A program made the position numbers and the translations under genes. DNA of 64,000 nt from Sutcliffiella sp. FSL R7-0096 (GTDB lineage: Bacteria > Bacillota > Bacilli > Bacillales > Bacillaceae_I). The notes beneath the pieces are model-generated. The model saw only the letters and a program-made list of their open reading frames with translations. It did no database searches and was not told the origin of the DNA. Of the stretch, positions 1-8,931 are shown piece by piece. The first letter of the stretch is position 1, and each line of letters opens with the position of its first letter. Location of the stretch: assembly GCF_038595065.1 (NCBI RefSeq), contig NZ_CP152003.1, positions 1,840,001 through 1,904,000 on the forward strand, given 5' to 3'.

Positions 1-1101
1 AAAGGGTTATTGAAGGATTACAGGCCAGATGATTTGGCTGGGGAAGTGCTGAAGGAGCTAGTAAAGCGTGCTGGAATTGAGGCAGGACTTGTGGAAGACG
101 TCATCCTTGGTTGTGTGACACAGTCTGGAGAACAGGCCGGGGACATTGCGAGGGTCGCCGCCTTGATTGCCGGTTTTCCGATTGAAGTGCCAGGTACTAC
201 GCTTGACCGACAATGCGGGTCCAGTCAACAGGCTGTTCATTTTGCGGCACAGGCTATCCTTTCAGGTGACATGGACATTGTTATTGCAGGCGGAGTAGAG
301 AATATGACGAGAGTTCCGATGGGATCCAACTATCAAAAGGCACCATTCAGTGACAGGTTGCAGGAAAAATATGAAATTATCAACCAGGGACTTTCAGCGG
401 AAAGGATTGCCGAGAAGTACGGATTTACACGAGAGGAGTTAGATACCTTCTCTTATGAAAGCCATCAAAAAGCATTAAAAGCTCAAGCCGAGGGTTATTT
501 TGCAAAAGAGATTATACCGATTGAAGTGACATTGGAGGATGGCTCCACATTTATGATGAAGGAAGATTCCGGTCCTCGAATGGAAACGTCAGTGGAGGCA
601 CTTGGTGGATTAAAGCCCGTCTTTAAAGAGGATGGCGTTATCCATGCAGGAAATGCAAGTCAGATCAGTGATGGAGCTGCGGCACTTCTTTTGATGACAA
701 AGGAAAAGGCATTGGAACTTGGGTTGAAACCACGATTCAAAGTTCACACAAGAGTGGTGGTCGGGTCCGATCCAACCTTGATGCTAACAGGACCGATTCC
801 GGCAACGGAAAAAGTGCTGCAAAAATCAGGCCTGTCCATTGATGACATGGATGTGTTTGAAGTCAATGAAGCCTTTGCTCCGGTACCGATGGCATGGTTG
901 AAGGAAACAGGAGCAGATCCGGTTAGGCTCAATCCGAACGGAGGGGCAATTGCATTAGGACATCCTCTAGGGGCAAGTGGAGCCAGGTTGATGGTCAGCA
1001 TGATGCATGAACTCGAACGGACTGGTGGAAGATACGGCCTTCAAACAATGTGTGAAGGTCATGGAATGGCAAATGCAACTATCATTGAAAGGCTCGATTG
1101 A
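1..1101 (+). CDS. Thiolase family protein (acetyl-CoA C-acyltransferase), 5' end cut by window edge
   Basis: The reading frame is open from base 1, so the true start and some N-terminal residues lie outside the window. Thiolases join or cleave acyl-CoA with free CoA in beta-oxidation or acetoacetyl-CoA metabolism. The nucleophile loop DRQCGSSQQ, the NEAFA motif, the histidine-bearing GGAIALGHPLGASG and a C-terminal CEGHGMAN segment (the second active-site Cys) are all present and in order. The protein is followed after 28 bp by an acyl-CoA synthetase, suggesting one fatty-acid or carboxylic-acid degradation operon. The chain length it prefers cannot be told from sequence. The family call is secure. 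Confidence 0.93.
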   Translation, partial: KGLLKDYRPDDLAGEVLKELVKRAGIEAGLVEDVILGCVTQSGEQAGDIARVAALIAGFPIEVPGTTLDRQCGSSQQAVHFAAQAILSGDMDIVIAGGVENMTRVPMGSNYQKAPFSDRLQEKYEIINQGLSAERIAEKYGFTREELDTFSYESHQKALKAQAEGYFAKEIIPIEVTLEDGSTFMMKEDSGPRMETSVEALGGLKPVFKEDGVIHAGNASQISDGAAALLLMTKEKALELGLKPRFKVHTRVVVGSDPTLMLTGPIPATEKVLQKSGLSIDDMDVFEVNEAFAPVPMAWLKETGADPVRLNPNGGAIALGHPLGASGARLMVSMMHELERTGGRYGLQTMCEGHGMANATIIERLD

Positions 1102-1129
1102 AACTTAAACATTAGTAGGAGGATGAAAG

Positions 1130-2701
1130 ATGTCGATAACGATTGGGAAAATCTTTGATCTTACAGTACAAAAGTTTCCGGATAAAGAAGCGCTTTACGA
1201 TGTGAAGAAAAATGTACGTTATACCTACAAGGAATGGAATAGGGAAATCAACAGGTTAGCCAATGCCCTTTTGAAAGAAGGAGTGAAGAAAGGGGACAGA
1301 GTCTCCACGTTACTTTTTAATACGGAAGAACTTGCAACGACGATGCTTGCTTGTGCGAAAATCGGGGCAGTGTTCAATCCAATCAATTTCCGTTTGCAGC
1401 CGGAAGAAGTGGCATTTATTTTAAATGATACCCAGCCAAAAGTCGTGATGTTCGAAAAAGCGTTGGAACCTGTTGTGGCTTCCATTGCTTTACGCTTTGA
1501 AAAAATAGGCTTTTGGATAATTGATGGAAAAGGGGGCGAGTATTCCTCTTCCTATCAAGAAAAGTTGAAATTGACCTCCGCTGATGAAGTGGTATCAAAT
1601 GTTCTCGAAAATGACACGTATGCCATCATGTATACAAGTGGAACGACGGGAAGGCCAAAAGGGGTGGTGCACAGTCATAGAGACATGGCAGAGCAAAGCT
1701 TGATCGTCATTTCAGCCACTAAGCTTGAAGCGGAAGATATTGGACTGGTGACAGCCCCTATGTTCCATTGCGCTGAACTGCACTGTGCCGTCATCCCAAG
1801 AATCCATGTAGGAGGCAAGAATGTCATCCTTCACCAATTTGAACCGAAAAAGGTGCTCCAGCTGATCCAAGAGGAAAAGGTGACAAAGTTTTTTGCCGCC
1901 CCAACCATGTGGAATATGTTGTTGCAGGAGAACTTTAATGATTATGATTTAAGCAGTCTGAACCTTGGATTATACGGAGCTGCCCCAATGGCACCGGCAC
2001 TTGTCAGGGCGTGTCATGACTTGCTGGGAATTTCCCTTGTCCAAGCGTATGGCATGACCGAAATGGGACCGGCGATCACTTTCCTATCTGAAAAAGATCA
2101 GCTCAGGAAAGCAGGATCTGCTGGGCAGGCCTGCCTGAATCATGAGATTCGGATTGTGCGGCCGAAGGAAGATGGACCAAGTGACCCTGATGATATGTTG
2201 CCTGCAGGAGAAGCGGGAGAAATTCTTGTAAAAGGCCCATGCATCATGAGCGCTTATTTTAACAGGGAGGAAGCGACGGTGGCTGCAATGTATAAAGGCT
2301 GGTACCATTCAGGGGACATTGGTTATCTGGATGAAGAAGGCTTTTTATATGTAAAAGACCGGGTGGATGACATGATCATCAGCGGCGGGGAGAACATCTA
2401 TCCACGGGAAGTCGAAGATGTTCTTTATGAACACCCTGCTGTGTTGGATGTAGCCATTGTCGGTCTGCCTGATGACCGTTGGGGAGAGACGGTAACAGCG
2501 TTTGTGGTGAAAAAGAATGAGGCAGTGACAGAGGAAGAATTGGATGCTTTCTGTTTGAATAACTCCGGACTTGCTCGCTATAAACGCCCGCGTAAATATA
2601 TATTTGTTGATGCGCTTCCTCGAAATGCGAGCGGGAAAATTCAAAAGTTTGTCTTGAGGAAGCAGATGGAAGAACTTGTGACAGGGGAAACACCATCCTG
2701 A
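1130..2701 (+). CDS. Acyl-CoA synthetase (AMP-binding, FadD-like), 523 aa
   Basis: This ANL-superfamily enzyme activates a carboxylic acid to acyl-AMP and then to acyl-CoA. The phosphate-binding loop YTSGTTGRPKG is at about residues 168-178, the YGMTEMG adenine motif at about 307-313, the YHSGDIG motif near 390, the hinge region KDRVDDMIISGGENIYP after it, and the catalytic lysine in NASGKIQK near the C-terminus. The start ATG has the site AGGAGG nine bases upstream. The stop codon overlaps the next ATG by one base (TGATG), so it is probably co-translated with the CoA-transferase. The substrate is not determined; medium- or long-chain acids are likely from family resemblance. Confidence 0.92.
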   Translation: MSITIGKIFDLTVQKFPDKEALYDVKKNVRYTYKEWNREINRLANALLKEGVKKGDRVSTLLFNTEELATTMLACAKIGAVFNPINFRLQPEEVAFILNDTQPKVVMFEKALEPVVASIALRFEKIGFWIIDGKGGEYSSSYQEKLKLTSADEVVSNVLENDTYAIMYTSGTTGRPKGVVHSHRDMAEQSLIVISATKLEAEDIGLVTAPMFHCAELHCAVIPRIHVGGKNVILHQFEPKKVLQLIQEEKVTKFFAAPTMWNMLLQENFNDYDLSSLNLGLYGAAPMAPALVRACHDLLGISLVQAYGMTEMGPAITFLSEKDQLRKAGSAGQACLNHEIRIVRPKEDGPSDPDDMLPAGEAGEILVKGPCIMSAYFNREEATVAAMYKGWYHSGDIGYLDEEGFLYVKDRVDDMIISGGENIYPREVEDVLYEHPAVLDVAIVGLPDDRWGETVTAFVVKKNEAVTEEELDAFCLNNSGLARYKRPRKYIFVDALPRNASGKIQKFVLRKQMEELVTGETPS

Positions 2702-3798
2702 TGATAGAGAAATTGCTAGAAGGCATTAGAATACTTGATTTCACAAACTATCTACCAGGGCCATATGCCACGCAAAGATTGGCAGATCTTGGAGCGGAAA
2801 TCATCAAAGTGGAACCATTGGCAGGAGATCCCGCCCGTCATACCGGGGTAAAACGTGATGGGACGGGTGTGGTTTATCTCGCAAATAATTATGGGAAAAT
2901 GAGTGTATCCATCGATCTGAAAGACGAGGGAGACAAGGATAAAATAATGGGTTTGCTTGAAGGTTGCGATGTTATCATAGAAAGCTTTCGACCTGGCGTC
3001 ATGTCCCGGTTCAATCTAGACTATGAGTCTCTCAAACTGCGAAAACCCGACATCATCTATTGTTCCATTACAGGTTACGGGAACAATGGTAGGTGGAGCA
3101 AGCTTGGAAGCCATGACATCAATTATATGGCACTAAGCGGGATGCTTGCTCAATTAAAGGATACATCTGGCCGACCCATCCACCCTTCCATCACTATAGC
3201 CGACTACTTCGGCAGTATGGCAGCTTGTGAAATCGTGCTTGCACTGTTATTAAAAAAGGAGCGGTCGGGTATAGGCGGCTACCATTCTATCAGTCTGACG
3301 GACGTAGCCGCTTCCTATATGGGGACCCACTTATCCATCCATCAGGAAGTAGGAGAGGAGCATGGCATCACGCTACTGAATGGTGACATCATCAGTTATG
3401 GAATTTATGAAACGAGGGATGGGCGATTCATGGCACTAGGTGCGCTTGAGCAAAAGTTCTGGCAGAACTTCTGCGAAGCGGTGGACCGGGAAGAGTGGCT
3501 CGGGGCGCATTTTTCCGACAGAAGATACAGTAATCCAGTTTCCCATGGGATGGAAGAGTTGTTTGCTGGTCGAACTTTTGAAGAGTGGATAACCTTTAGC
3601 CAAGTGGTCGATTGCTGCATGACTCCGGTATTGGAAGTAGGGGAGCTTTCAAGTTATCCATATTTTAAAGAGAATAATAGTATTTTTCTTGATGATGCAG
3701 GAAATTTAAATGTAGCTATGCATACAGGAGGGTCAAAGAAACTTAAGAACGCACCTGCGGTTGGAGAACATACAGCGATATGGTTGGACGAGCTTTAA
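2701..3798 (+). CDS. CaiB/BaiF-type (family III) CoA-transferase, 365 aa
   Basis: Family III CoA-transferases move CoA between carboxylic acids through an aspartyl-CoA intermediate. The N-terminal core LDFTNYLPGPYATQRLADLGAEIIKVEP is typical, and Asp139 in SHDINYMALSG matches the catalytic aspartate region of the family. The length is close to that of a single-domain member. It sits between two acyl-CoA synthetases and overlaps the first by one base, which suggests a pathway where an organic acid is activated either by ATP or by CoA exchange. The specific donor and acceptor cannot be named. The function as a CoA-transferase is well supported, the pathway is inference. Confidence 0.9.
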   Translation: MIEKLLEGIRILDFTNYLPGPYATQRLADLGAEIIKVEPLAGDPARHTGVKRDGTGVVYLANNYGKMSVSIDLKDEGDKDKIMGLLEGCDVIIESFRPGVMSRFNLDYESLKLRKPDIIYCSITGYGNNGRWSKLGSHDINYMALSGMLAQLKDTSGRPIHPSITIADYFGSMAACEIVLALLLKKERSGIGGYHSISLTDVAASYMGTHLSIHQEVGEEHGITLLNGDIISYGIYETRDGRFMALGALEQKFWQNFCEAVDREEWLGAHFSDRRYSNPVSHGMEELFAGRTFEEWITFSQVVDCCMTPVLEVGELSSYPYFKENNSIFLDDAGNLNVAMHTGGSKKLKNAPAVGEHTAIWLDEL

Positions 3799-3837
3799 AG
3801 TAAGCTAAATTCATTTAATCGAAAGGGGTAATGTTGG

Positions 3838-5460
3838 ATGATGAATGTACCAATGACCGTCAGTTCCATGCTGGAAAGAGCGGAGAGATTTTTCCCGAAT
3901 AAAGAGGTTGTTTCAAGAACTCTATCAGGTGTGCAGCGTTTGTCCTATCGAAAAATCGGGGAGCGGACTCGCCGTTTATCAAGTGCACTGGAAAAGCTAG
4001 GGGTACAAAAAGGCGATAGAGTCGGAACCTTCGCATGGAATCATCACCGCCATTTAGAAACTTATTTCGGAATTCCAGGAATGGGGGCAGTGCTTCATAC
4101 GATTAATATCAGGCTGGCTGCAGAGCATGTATCTTATATTGTCAATCATGCAGAAGATGTGGTGCTTTTTGTGGATGAAGACCTGTTGCCGTTAGTTGAA
4201 CGTGTGAAGGATGAATTGGGAACGGTGAAAGCATTCATCATCATGACAGATAAAGAAGAGCTCCCATCGACTACCTTACATCCTGTTTTCTCTTATGAAG
4301 ACTTACTAGAAGAAGGGGATCCGAACTACTCCTTTGTAAAAGATATCGATGAAAACGAAGCCGCAGGTATTTGTTACACTTCCGCCACAACCGGTAACCC
4401 GAAAGGTGTCGTGTACTCTCACCGCTCATTGGTGCTTCATAGCTACGCACTCGGCTTGGCGGATACTGCAGGGCTGTCGGAATATGATACATGTATGCCG
4501 GTTGTGCCGATGTTCCATGCAAATGCGTGGGGACTACCTTTTGCCGCAACTTGGTTCGGTACGACACAGGTGTTGCCCGGTCCACAGTTCACTCCGCAAC
4601 TCTTGGCAGAATTGATAGAGAGCGAGAATATTACATTGACTGCCGGCGTACCAACCATCTGGCTTGGTTTGTTGAATGAATTGGAAAAAGGATCGTATGA
4701 TACTTCAAGTCTGAGGGCAATATTGTGTGGTGGTTCGGCTGCACCTCGCGGGTTGATCAAGGCCTTTGAAACAAAATACGGCATACCATTCTTACATGCA
4801 TACGGCATGACGGAAACGACGCCGCTTGCCACAGTTTCCAGGTTGAAAAGTCATCAAACAGATTTAGATGAAGAAAAAATGCTGGACATCCGCTCGATGC
4901 AAGGCTTGTTGGTTCCTGGCCTTGAGATGAAAATTGTCGGTGCAGAAGGGGAAGTAGAATGGAACGGCGTAGAAATGGGTGAGCTATGCTTGCGCGGCCC
5001 TTGGATTGCAGATGAGTATTACAAGGATGAACGTTCAGCAGATGCCTTCATTGATGGATGGCTTCACACAGGTGATGTAGTCACTGTGGATGAAGAAGGA
5101 GTTGTGAAAATCGTTGACCGTACAAAAGATTTAATTAAAAGCGGTGGCGAATGGATATCTTCTGTCGACCTAGAAAATGCGATCATGGCACATGAGGCAG
5201 TATTCGAAGCAAGCGTTGTAGCCATTCCCCATGACGAGTGGCAGGAAAGACCTGTCGCTTGCGTCGTGTTAAAAGAGGCTTTTGTCGGCAAAGTAGAAAA
5301 GCAGGAGATCATCGATTACATTTCACCACAGTTCGCCAAATGGTGGTTGCCGGATGAAGTAATCTTCATGGAAGAAATCCCGAAGACATCGGTAGGGAAG
5401 TTCCTGAAGAGGGCGCTAAGGGATATCGTGGAGAAAGAGATGAAGAGTACGGTGGAGTAA
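3838..5460 (+). CDS. Acyl-CoA synthetase (AMP-binding), second paralogue, 540 aa
   Basis: This second ANL enzyme has the AMP-binding loop CYTSATTGNPKGVVYSH at about 179-195, YGMTETTP near 322, WLHTGDV and DRTKDLIKSGGEWIS, and the C-terminal PKTSVGKFLKR lysine. The glycine of the usual SGTTG loop is alanine here (SATTG), a variation common in long-chain members. Two ATG codons stand in tandem at 3838 and 3841; GGGG lies nine bases before the first, which I chose. It shares only the family fold with the synthetase at 1130, so the cluster can probably activate two kinds of acid. It is the last gene before a strong terminator. Confidence 0.92.
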   Translation: MMNVPMTVSSMLERAERFFPNKEVVSRTLSGVQRLSYRKIGERTRRLSSALEKLGVQKGDRVGTFAWNHHRHLETYFGIPGMGAVLHTINIRLAAEHVSYIVNHAEDVVLFVDEDLLPLVERVKDELGTVKAFIIMTDKEELPSTTLHPVFSYEDLLEEGDPNYSFVKDIDENEAAGICYTSATTGNPKGVVYSHRSLVLHSYALGLADTAGLSEYDTCMPVVPMFHANAWGLPFAATWFGTTQVLPGPQFTPQLLAELIESENITLTAGVPTIWLGLLNELEKGSYDTSSLRAILCGGSAAPRGLIKAFETKYGIPFLHAYGMTETTPLATVSRLKSHQTDLDEEKMLDIRSMQGLLVPGLEMKIVGAEGEVEWNGVEMGELCLRGPWIADEYYKDERSADAFIDGWLHTGDVVTVDEEGVVKIVDRTKDLIKSGGEWISSVDLENAIMAHEAVFEASVVAIPHDEWQERPVACVVLKEAFVGKVEKQEIIDYISPQFAKWWLPDEVIFMEEIPKTSVGKFLKRALRDIVEKEMKSTVE

Positions 5461-5480
5461 AGGAATTTATAAGTAGACAG

Positions 5481-5508
5481 GCCTTTCGATTTTTTGAAAG
5501 GCTTTTTT
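5481..5508 (+). terminator. Rho-independent terminator of the acyl-CoA cluster
   Basis: Perfect 7-bp stem GCCTTTC / GAAAGGC with an eight-base T-rich loop, followed by TTTTTT. Confidence 0.9.
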
Positions 5509-5524
5509 CTCATAGAATATCAAA

Positions 5525-5555
5525 ACTGACATCGACTTATAAAGTCAATGCCAGT
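5525..5555 (-). terminator. Terminator of the minus-strand operon ending at 5568
   Basis: Imperfect hairpin ACTG-CAT-GACTT / AAGTC-ATG-CAGT; read on the minus strand it is followed by TTTTG. It lies just beyond the stop codon of the peptidase gene. Confidence 0.6.
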
Positions 5556-5567
5556 CTTTATGCCAGA

Positions 5568-6692
5568 CTATCTTAGTATTCCCTCTCTTCCCAAGACTGC
5601 CTCGAATCCTAAGCGGGCTTCCTCCAAGACGGATTCTCTCCACTCTCCGTCTTCCGGGTAGAACATCTTCTTGAATTCATCCAACACCCACTGTCTATCT
5701 TCTTCCCTTTCAGCGCCATACCAATAGAGCTGGTTTTCGAGAAGGATCGTGGTGAATTCTCGTAGCTCGGCCTCCTTGTCATCTCCAAAGGTACCGAATT
5801 CAAAAAGGGCGGAGAAGAGATACGTATCTGCATGTTCTTCTTTTTTAAGCTTATGGAAGTGGTTGGTGGAATCGCCCTTCACCTTTTCCGGTGAAAACTT
5901 TTGAATGTTTTTTAATGGGTACAATGCCTTTAATTCCTCTTCATCTCGTGGATCGGTATCAGATACCACCATGGTAATTTCATTTGATGGACCCAGAGCT
6001 GTGTGCCAATCCATATGAATGACACGTAAGTAGGTGGAAAGGAGCCTTTTCTGAACACTCTTCAGGAACTGGGCAGATTCCTCCGGTCCCTTGCCTCCGA
6101 AATATACCCCTCGCTCAAACTCGAACTGTCCCATGCCTTTTGCCTCGCTGATTCCACTATAGCCTTCCTTGAAAGAAGCTTTGGTCAGAAGGGAGTACAG
6201 GTCTGTTTTTTCCTTCTTTACGTTTTGTACTTTTCCGCTCGGCAGAAAGAGATCCTTTACATTGGCGAAGTTTTTGTTCACGTCCTCCGGAACAGAATCA
6301 GGGTTGTACAAATAATTTCGGTTAAGGTCAATATTATTTTCTGTAACCCTGCGGAAATTCCTCATTCCCCAAGGATTCAAAGCATGTATCAGACAGATAC
6401 CGGTTGTTTGTGGGTCTATTCGGTTCAGATATTCATCCACAAAAAGATGAGTTACGGCTGCCCCGGCATACCCTTCGATACCGTGTTCCCCTGTGGTGAA
6501 GAAGAGGACCTGTTCATTGGAGGAGAGGGCTTCAGAATAAATCATATCAATCGTGTTATTCTTTTCTTTTCCTATATTTTCACTTGTCAACCTCGCTTCA
6601 GGCCAAATGCTCCTGATCTTTTCCAAGTGGCCCAAAAATTCTTTTCGGGATTCCTCATAATTGGTTTTAAAATATTTCTCGATTTCCATCAT
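5568..6692 (-). CDS. M14-like zinc peptidase (DUF2817 family), 374 aa
   Basis: Resembles the DUF2817 branch of the M14 carboxypeptidase fold. GEHGIEG at residues 68-74 supplies a His-x-x-Glu zinc pair, NRN within ENNIDLNRN (118-126) matches the substrate-binding Asn-Arg pair, and HMDWH (226-230) the third zinc ligand. No signal peptide is visible, so it probably acts in the cytoplasm on peptides or amide conjugates. The start has AGGTG eight bases upstream. It is the last gene of a minus-strand run with an antiporter, a small protein and a K+ channel, spaced 21 bp from the antiporter. The substrate is unknown. Confidence 0.8.
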   Translation of the reverse strand: MMEIEKYFKTNYEESRKEFLGHLEKIRSIWPEARLTSENIGKEKNNTIDMIYSEALSSNEQVLFFTTGEHGIEGYAGAAVTHLFVDEYLNRIDPQTTGICLIHALNPWGMRNFRRVTENNIDLNRNYLYNPDSVPEDVNKNFANVKDLFLPSGKVQNVKKEKTDLYSLLTKASFKEGYSGISEAKGMGQFEFERGVYFGGKGPEESAQFLKSVQKRLLSTYLRVIHMDWHTALGPSNEITMVVSDTDPRDEEELKALYPLKNIQKFSPEKVKGDSTNHFHKLKKEEHADTYLFSALFEFGTFGDDKEAELREFTTILLENQLYWYGAEREEDRQWVLDEFKKMFYPEDGEWRESVLEEARLGFEAVLGREGILR

Positions 6693-6713
6693 GATAACAA
6701 CACCTCTCTGGTT

Positions 6714-7907
6714 TTATTTGAGCAATTTCTTTGATAAGGGATGAATGCCAATACTTTGAACAACCAAAGAGATCAGCACTGCGGCAAACGATAAAGAAAT
6801 AATCAGGCCAGTATTATCCGCCTCTTTTGCCTGAAGGCTCAAGATCAGAAAAACGGACATGGAACCTCTCAGGCCGGACCAGCTCAAAAGGATGGATTCT
6901 TTCCAGCTGAACTTTCTTCTCCATGGCAGAAAGAGCTGGGTTGAACCTGTTACAATGAGCAGCCTTATTATGAGCGAAGCCAGGAAAATCAGTATGGCAA
7001 GACCCCAGTGGTCAAACGATAGATGTTGACCGGCAACTATTCCAATTAACAGGAACAATAGGGATAGAATGGAGATTTCCACCACCCCCCAAAAGCCGTC
7101 AAGGGATTCACGGAAGTGGTCATCCTTAATGGAACGGTCAAATTCGAATGAGAGCATGATTCCGGCAAAAACAGTAGCCAGCACTCCGGAAAAACCGAAG
7201 TGCTCAGCAAAATTAAATGCGCCATAGGCAAGGATGATGCTGAGGGTAACCTGATACTCTTTATGGTGGGTAATGTGTATCGCCTTACTGAACAGCCAAC
7301 CGACTGCTAGCCCAATGAATATCCCTCCGAGGGAAACATACAGGAACTCCCCCAAAAACATCCCGACTCCTAGAGATTTTCCATCTTTCAGAAAGATGCC
7401 CGATATTACCGTAAACAATACAATGCTTGTTCCATCATTGATGAAAGACTCTCCTTCCACCACTTCCGCCATCTTTCTTTTACCAGATGCTTTCTCTAGA
7501 ATGGACGTAACGGAGACAGGGTCGGTAGGTGTCAGGATGGCCGCAATCAAAAGACAGCCAACAAAGGATATGGAAACAATAGGGATACTAACGGCATAGA
7601 TCGCCATTCCAAGAAGAAACACAGTTATCAGAATTCCTGCTGTTGCCAAAAAAGCAATAATGCCACCATTTCTTCTAAATGCTGCGGGCGGAAAGCGATA
7701 GGCCGAAACAAACAATAGACCCGGTAAAAAGAGATGATAGATCACATCTTTTGTGACCTCAATGGATGAGAAATAAGGGATGAAAAACAGTCCTATACCG
7801 ATCAACACTAGAATCGGGGGAACCGGAATATCCTCTTTTTTCTTATCGATGGTGAAGATAATATAGCCGATTAACAACAAGAGTATATATGGTGTAGTAT
7901 TCATCAT
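6714..7907 (-). CDS. Na+(K+)/H+ antiporter, CPA1/NhaP type, about 397 aa
   Basis: A very hydrophobic protein with about twelve predicted membrane segments and the CPA1 core, including TPTDPVSVTSILE and EGESFINDGTSIVLF, where acidic residues bind the cation in this family. It would exchange Na+ or K+ for protons at the cytoplasmic membrane. The open frame can be extended to 7964, but the site GGGAGG lies just before the tandem ATG codons at 7907/7904 and the protein then starts directly at its first membrane segment, so I chose 7907. An ion channel lies two genes upstream, so the operon seems devoted to monovalent-cation balance. Confidence 0.9.
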   Translation of the reverse strand: MMNTTPYILLLLIGYIIFTIDKKKEDIPVPPILVLIGIGLFFIPYFSSIEVTKDVIYHLFLPGLLFVSAYRFPPAAFRRNGGIIAFLATAGILITVFLLGMAIYAVSIPIVSISFVGCLLIAAILTPTDPVSVTSILEKASGKRKMAEVVEGESFINDGTSIVLFTVISGIFLKDGKSLGVGMFLGEFLYVSLGGIFIGLAVGWLFSKAIHITHHKEYQVTLSIILAYGAFNFAEHFGFSGVLATVFAGIMLSFEFDRSIKDDHFRESLDGFWGVVEISILSLLFLLIGIVAGQHLSFDHWGLAILIFLASLIIRLLIVTGSTQLFLPWRRKFSWKESILLSWSGLRGSMSVFLILSLQAKEADNTGLIISLSFAAVLISLVVQSIGIHPLSKKLLK

Positions 7908-7967
7908 TATAGCCTCCCGGGTAAAAAGGGACTGAGGAGCTCCTAAGGAAAACCGTTCATCCAAATG

Positions 7968-8150
7968 TTAAAATTGATTATATTCCATTTTTTTAGGTGC
8001 TCTACTCGAAATCATCCGGATTTTTTTCGCTCTCCTTATTTTTTTCTTATCAGGTGTCTCCCTTTGAGGGTCGATGTCCTGATTAGGTTCGTTTTTCTTG
8101 TTTTCTTGTTCAATGGATAAATCATTTTTGTTTTGCTCTGACTTTTTCAT
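7968..8150 (-). CDS. Small lysine-rich hypothetical protein, 60 aa
   Basis: An open frame of 60 codons filling the space between the ion channel and the antiporter on the same strand. It is strongly hydrophilic, rich in Lys, Asn, Glu and Asp in the first half, and very basic in the second half (KKKIRRAKKIR). No membrane segment or known domain is seen. AGGAG lies eleven bases before the ATG, and the gene sits 25 bp after the channel gene. A regulatory or RNA-binding role is imaginable but not supported. That it is a gene rests on its position, ribosome binding site and coding-like composition. Confidence 0.5.
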   Translation of the reverse strand: MKKSEQNKNDLSIEQENKKNEPNQDIDPQRETPDKKKIRRAKKIRMISSRAPKKMEYNQF

Positions 8151-8175
8151 TTCACATTCTGCTCCTTAAATTTGA

Positions 8176-8580
8176 TTACTGCCCCTTAGAGGAGCTACCC
8201 AGAGCTTTCATAAAGTAGGCAGTGGGAAGTAATAGACCCAAACTTGCTTGAATTAGAGCAAAGAATCTCGCACTTCCAACGGGGATAAGGTCCCCATATC
8301 CTACGGAAAGCATGGTAACCCCGCTGAAATAAAGGAAGGTTAGAAAATCCTCTGGTGCCTGGTCTCCGGTGTTGTCAGAAATCCTCAGTATGACTTCATT
8401 GCCGGCCAACAAATAATACAGAACAGCGAATCCAAAGGTGATGCCAACCATTACAAAGAAAAGTTTTAAAAAAAGGGCCGTATGGACATAGCTTTTTTTG
8501 TATGTTTTATTCGTGAAAAAATAGAATAGATTCATCGCTAAAAACACAATGGTCATTCCTATAAGTATGCTTGAGAGCAT
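8176..8580 (-). CDS. Two-pore-segment potassium channel family protein, 134 aa
   Basis: The selectivity filter SVGYGDLIP is at residues 92-100, preceded by a pore helix and followed by a hydrophobic segment at about 104-122. Two further hydrophobic segments lie at about 3-22 and 38-60, so the layout is one extra N-terminal helix plus the usual M1-pore-M2 unit. No cytoplasmic RCK/TrkA domain is present in the gene or beside it, so gating is unknown. AGGAGG is six bases before the ATG. It heads the minus-strand operon with the antiporter, which suggests coordinated K+ and Na+ control. Confidence 0.9.
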   Translation of the reverse strand: MLSSILIGMTIVFLAMNLFYFFTNKTYKKSYVHTALFLKLFFVMVGITFGFAVLYYLLAGNEVILRISDNTGDQAPEDFLTFLYFSGVTMLSVGYGDLIPVGSARFFALIQASLGLLLPTAYFMKALGSSSKGQ

Positions 8581-8931
8581 TTGATACCTCCTTCCTTCTA
8601 GTTTTTCGTTTCCCTCCCTACGAACTATAAAACCAAATATTTAAAATGAAATTAATTGCCGATTATAATAAACTCAAAAAGAGATTAGTAAATATCTAGG
8701 AAAACAATATATTTCTTCCTCTAATCAACTAACTTTCCACCATAATTATGCTAAAATTAAATGGCAGTAACTTCCTAATGGAGAGGTATTTTGGAGATTC
8801 ATACATGATATAGCGGATCTGAAACGATCCCAACATGTAAAAGTAATGGATTCATTTCGTTCAGTGGGAGAAATAATCTTTTATTAGTATTAGACATTCC
8901 ATAAATAAGACGTAGAAGTGAGGTCCACAAA
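8581..8931. other. Intergenic region between divergent genes
   Basis: AT-rich spacer between the divergent channel operon and the epimerase gene; promoters for both must lie here, but I cannot mark one with confidence. A 37-codon open stretch at about 8776-8886 has no start or binding site and is not called. Confidence 0.5.

Noticed and set aside
4271-4832. Minus-strand open frames inside the second acyl-CoA synthetase and similar long antisense frames in ilvD, ilvB and leuA
   Set aside because: They are shadows of well-supported genes on the other strand and show no family resemblance or binding sites.
8776-8886. Open stretch of about 37 codons in the gap before the epimerase gene
   Set aside because: No start codon, ribosome binding site or recognisable family; too short to call a gene or a pseudogene.
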